From the NCBI GenBank assembly GCA_964020085.1, contig OZ026597.1, forward strand, positions 19,985,021-20,049,020: DNA of 64,000 nucleotides, in the 5' to 3' direction. The translations under genes and the position numbers were made by a program. Below are positions 62,601 through 64,000 of the stretch, piece after piece; the first letter of the stretch is position 1, and each line of letters begins with the position of its first letter. Origin of the DNA: Micromussa lordhowensis (Eukaryota > Cnidaria > Anthozoa > Scleractinia > Lobophylliidae). Under the pieces are notes generated by a model. The model was not told the origin of the DNA and searched no databases. It saw nothing but the letters and a program-made list of their open reading frames with translations.

Positions 62601-64000
62601 AACATCTGCACCTACCTTTTGCGACAGATATCCAACAGGAACACAATCAATTCTGTACGCCATCTGTTCATTTCATCCAGAACTTTTTGAGCACACACCG
62701 CCTTCTCTGGCACCCATTCTCCCTCTGCGTCAACAGGGACAAGGTAGTTTTGTCCACCTTCCTCAAAACCATGACCCGCAAAATACACCAAACCATACAC
62801 TCCCTCACCAAGGAGGCTGTAAAAGATGCCAAGTGCTTGACACATCTCATCTGTTGTCAGGTTCATGAGAGAGATGACTTTGAAGCCCATTTCAGGCTTG
62901 CGTAACATTGAGGCAAGCATCTTTGCATCGTTGCAAGTGTGAACCAATGGGCTTTCATTGAGTGGTAGGCGACCATAGTCGCGGTTTCCAATGACCAGGG
63001 CTATTTTGTCGGTAGCTGAAAGAAACCATACAAATTAAGATATAGTACTTATTATCACTTATTGGCTTGCTGGGGTACTTAGTCATACCACTGTTTCAAG
63101 GGGAAGTACCACACAAAGAAAGTGTAGCTGAGTATGAGAGTAACAAATATCAACATTTTTAAGAGCAAATGCCCACAAAAATCAAGAATAGTTTGGTAAG
63201 TCTTGAAAAATAGAATTTGCCCTGCTGTTGCATACAAGTAGGCCTTAGTAAAAGTAAAAACCCTATGTAGTTTTTTCCTTCAAATATCTTAGTATTTCCG
63301 AGAAAAATGACATTTCAAACGATACTGATCTTTCGTCCAGACATCAATCTAACGAGTTCTAACTGGGCCGAAAATCGACAACCAGCATATTGCAGGACTA
63401 TTCCTTGTCTAAAGAGCACAATTTCAAGAGTATATGGATTAATCTAATTATTTGGTTGGTCAGTCGGTCAGCTGGTCGGTCGGTCAGCAAGACCTACCAA
63501 CTGACTGACTGACAAAATGGGGACAGGGGAGGGTGTCATCAGATGGTTGGTTGCTCGGTTGGCAAACTTTTCATTTTCAGCTTTGAATTTTCAGGTAACT
63601 TACCTCTTTGTGTGAGCTGAGCTGATCTTGAAATTACTGTTAAAGAAATAAAATGATAAAAATGAAAAATTTTAAATAATATTTTCTCATTTGATAGAAA
63701 GAAATAACAAAATTGAATACATGATCAATTAATAACCACACTAAGAGCTTAATAAAACACTCACAGTATGCAATTAATTACTAAAAGGTTAGCTGTCATA
63801 CCTGCCTGATCTAACAAAGGATCATATCCAACAGGAACCACAGCTAGGATATAACAGGTAAAAAATGCAATTAATAACAGAGTTAGAATGTAAAAAAAAC
63901 TCCAGAGCTTCGAATAATGCCATGTAATGAAATTTCGAAATCAGGTCATTTTTTAAGATTTAGAAGCTCTCAGGGATATTTATTATTGTGGTTGTTACCT
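58458..64000 (-). CDS. MALT1: MALT1-type paracaspase, 3' part of gene (5' end outside window)
   Basis: Minus-strand exons in transcript order: 63802-63843, 63604-63636, 62616-63015, 61729-61806, 61457-61578, 60778-60927, 60087-60253, 59419-59478, 58829-58930 and 58458-58592; another may begin at about 63999. About 428 residues are visible and all phases agree. The caspase-like domain starts TDKIALVIGNRDYG. The catalytic pair is His in YFAGHGFEEG (codon 62771-62773) and Cys in FLLDICRKR (codon 62624-62626), 49 residues apart as for human His415 and Cys464. YLVPVDA also matches. A C-terminal Ig-like region (LTITIKYVLKG, VEVFNYKEFG) follows. Paracaspases cut after Arg and, in vertebrates, act with BCL10 and CARD proteins in NF-kB signalling. 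The last TAA overlaps a possible GTAAAC donor, so a further tail exon is possible. Confidence 0.88.
59526..59642. mobile_element. Near-perfect hairpin in a paracaspase intron
   Basis: GATAAATACCTCGAACGTCG pairs with CGACGTTCGAGGTATTTATC around a GC-rich centre, CCCGAGGGCCCTAGGCCCGA. A second palindrome built on GAGGGATTTAT follows at 59651-59716. It starts 48 bp from exon 59419-59478. Confidence 0.8.
60388..60665 (+). repeat. SINE with conserved 3' domain
   Basis: Contains GGCAAGACACTTTACTCTCA, GCCTCTCTCCACCCAGGTGT, then AACCCTGCAATGGACTAGCG and TCCCATCCAGGGGGGAGTAG, a 3' domain known to me from many metazoan SINEs. Same family as 49705-49965 in opposite orientation. It lies between paracaspase exons and on the strand opposite to that gene. 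Confidence 0.7.

Overview
The window looks like nuclear DNA of an anthozoan cnidarian (stony coral or sea anemone). Three things support this: compact multi-exon genes with GT-AG introns, an AT-rich background full of small hairpin and terminal-inverted-repeat (TIR) elements and decayed LINEs, and proteins that resemble cnidarian or animal families. There is no bacterial-style operon, no CRISPR array and no intact virus. Exon boundaries were read by eye from splice sites, phase and protein similarity, with no transcript data.

Layout. 1-7.4 kb: mostly repeat relics (LINE-type fragments, hairpins, a tRNA-derived SINE) with one weak candidate first exon near 1 kb. 7.5-14.4 kb (+): a five-exon gene for a HEPN-like (DZIP3-like) protein with a coiled coil, one membrane segment and an unrecognised C-terminal domain; it seems to carry a one-base frameshift at the start of exon 2. 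14.6-20.9 kb: a LINE relic and several hairpin elements. 21.0-39.2 kb (+): a complete 15-exon gene for a FERM protein with a C-terminal membrane anchor (FRMD3/FRMD5 type), 500 codons with all phases consistent. Its introns hold a duplicated exon, a relic of a two-gene THAP/SAP DNA transposon and a TTAA-flanked element. 39.2-48.6 kb: no gene I can support, mostly mobile-element debris. 48.7-52.8 kb (+): a complete five-exon gluconokinase gene. 52.9-58.4 kb: repeats and one candidate minus-strand exon. 58.5-64.0 kb (-): the 3' part of a MALT1-type paracaspase gene with the catalytic His and Cys present; its 5' end lies beyond the window.

The genes are not an operon and need not work together. 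The HEPN-like gene and the paracaspase are both plausible innate-immunity genes; the FERM protein is a membrane-cytoskeleton adaptor and gluconokinase is a metabolic enzyme. The most distinctive signals are: four insertions that start TAG, end CTA and are flanked by perfect 9-bp target duplications (one with an empty site visible in a related repeat 37 kb away); a FERM-gene start codon lying inside a LINE relic; a 235-bp intronic copy of a FERM exon that would act as a poison exon; the THAP/SAP transposon relic; and the HEPN-coiled-coil-membrane gene.
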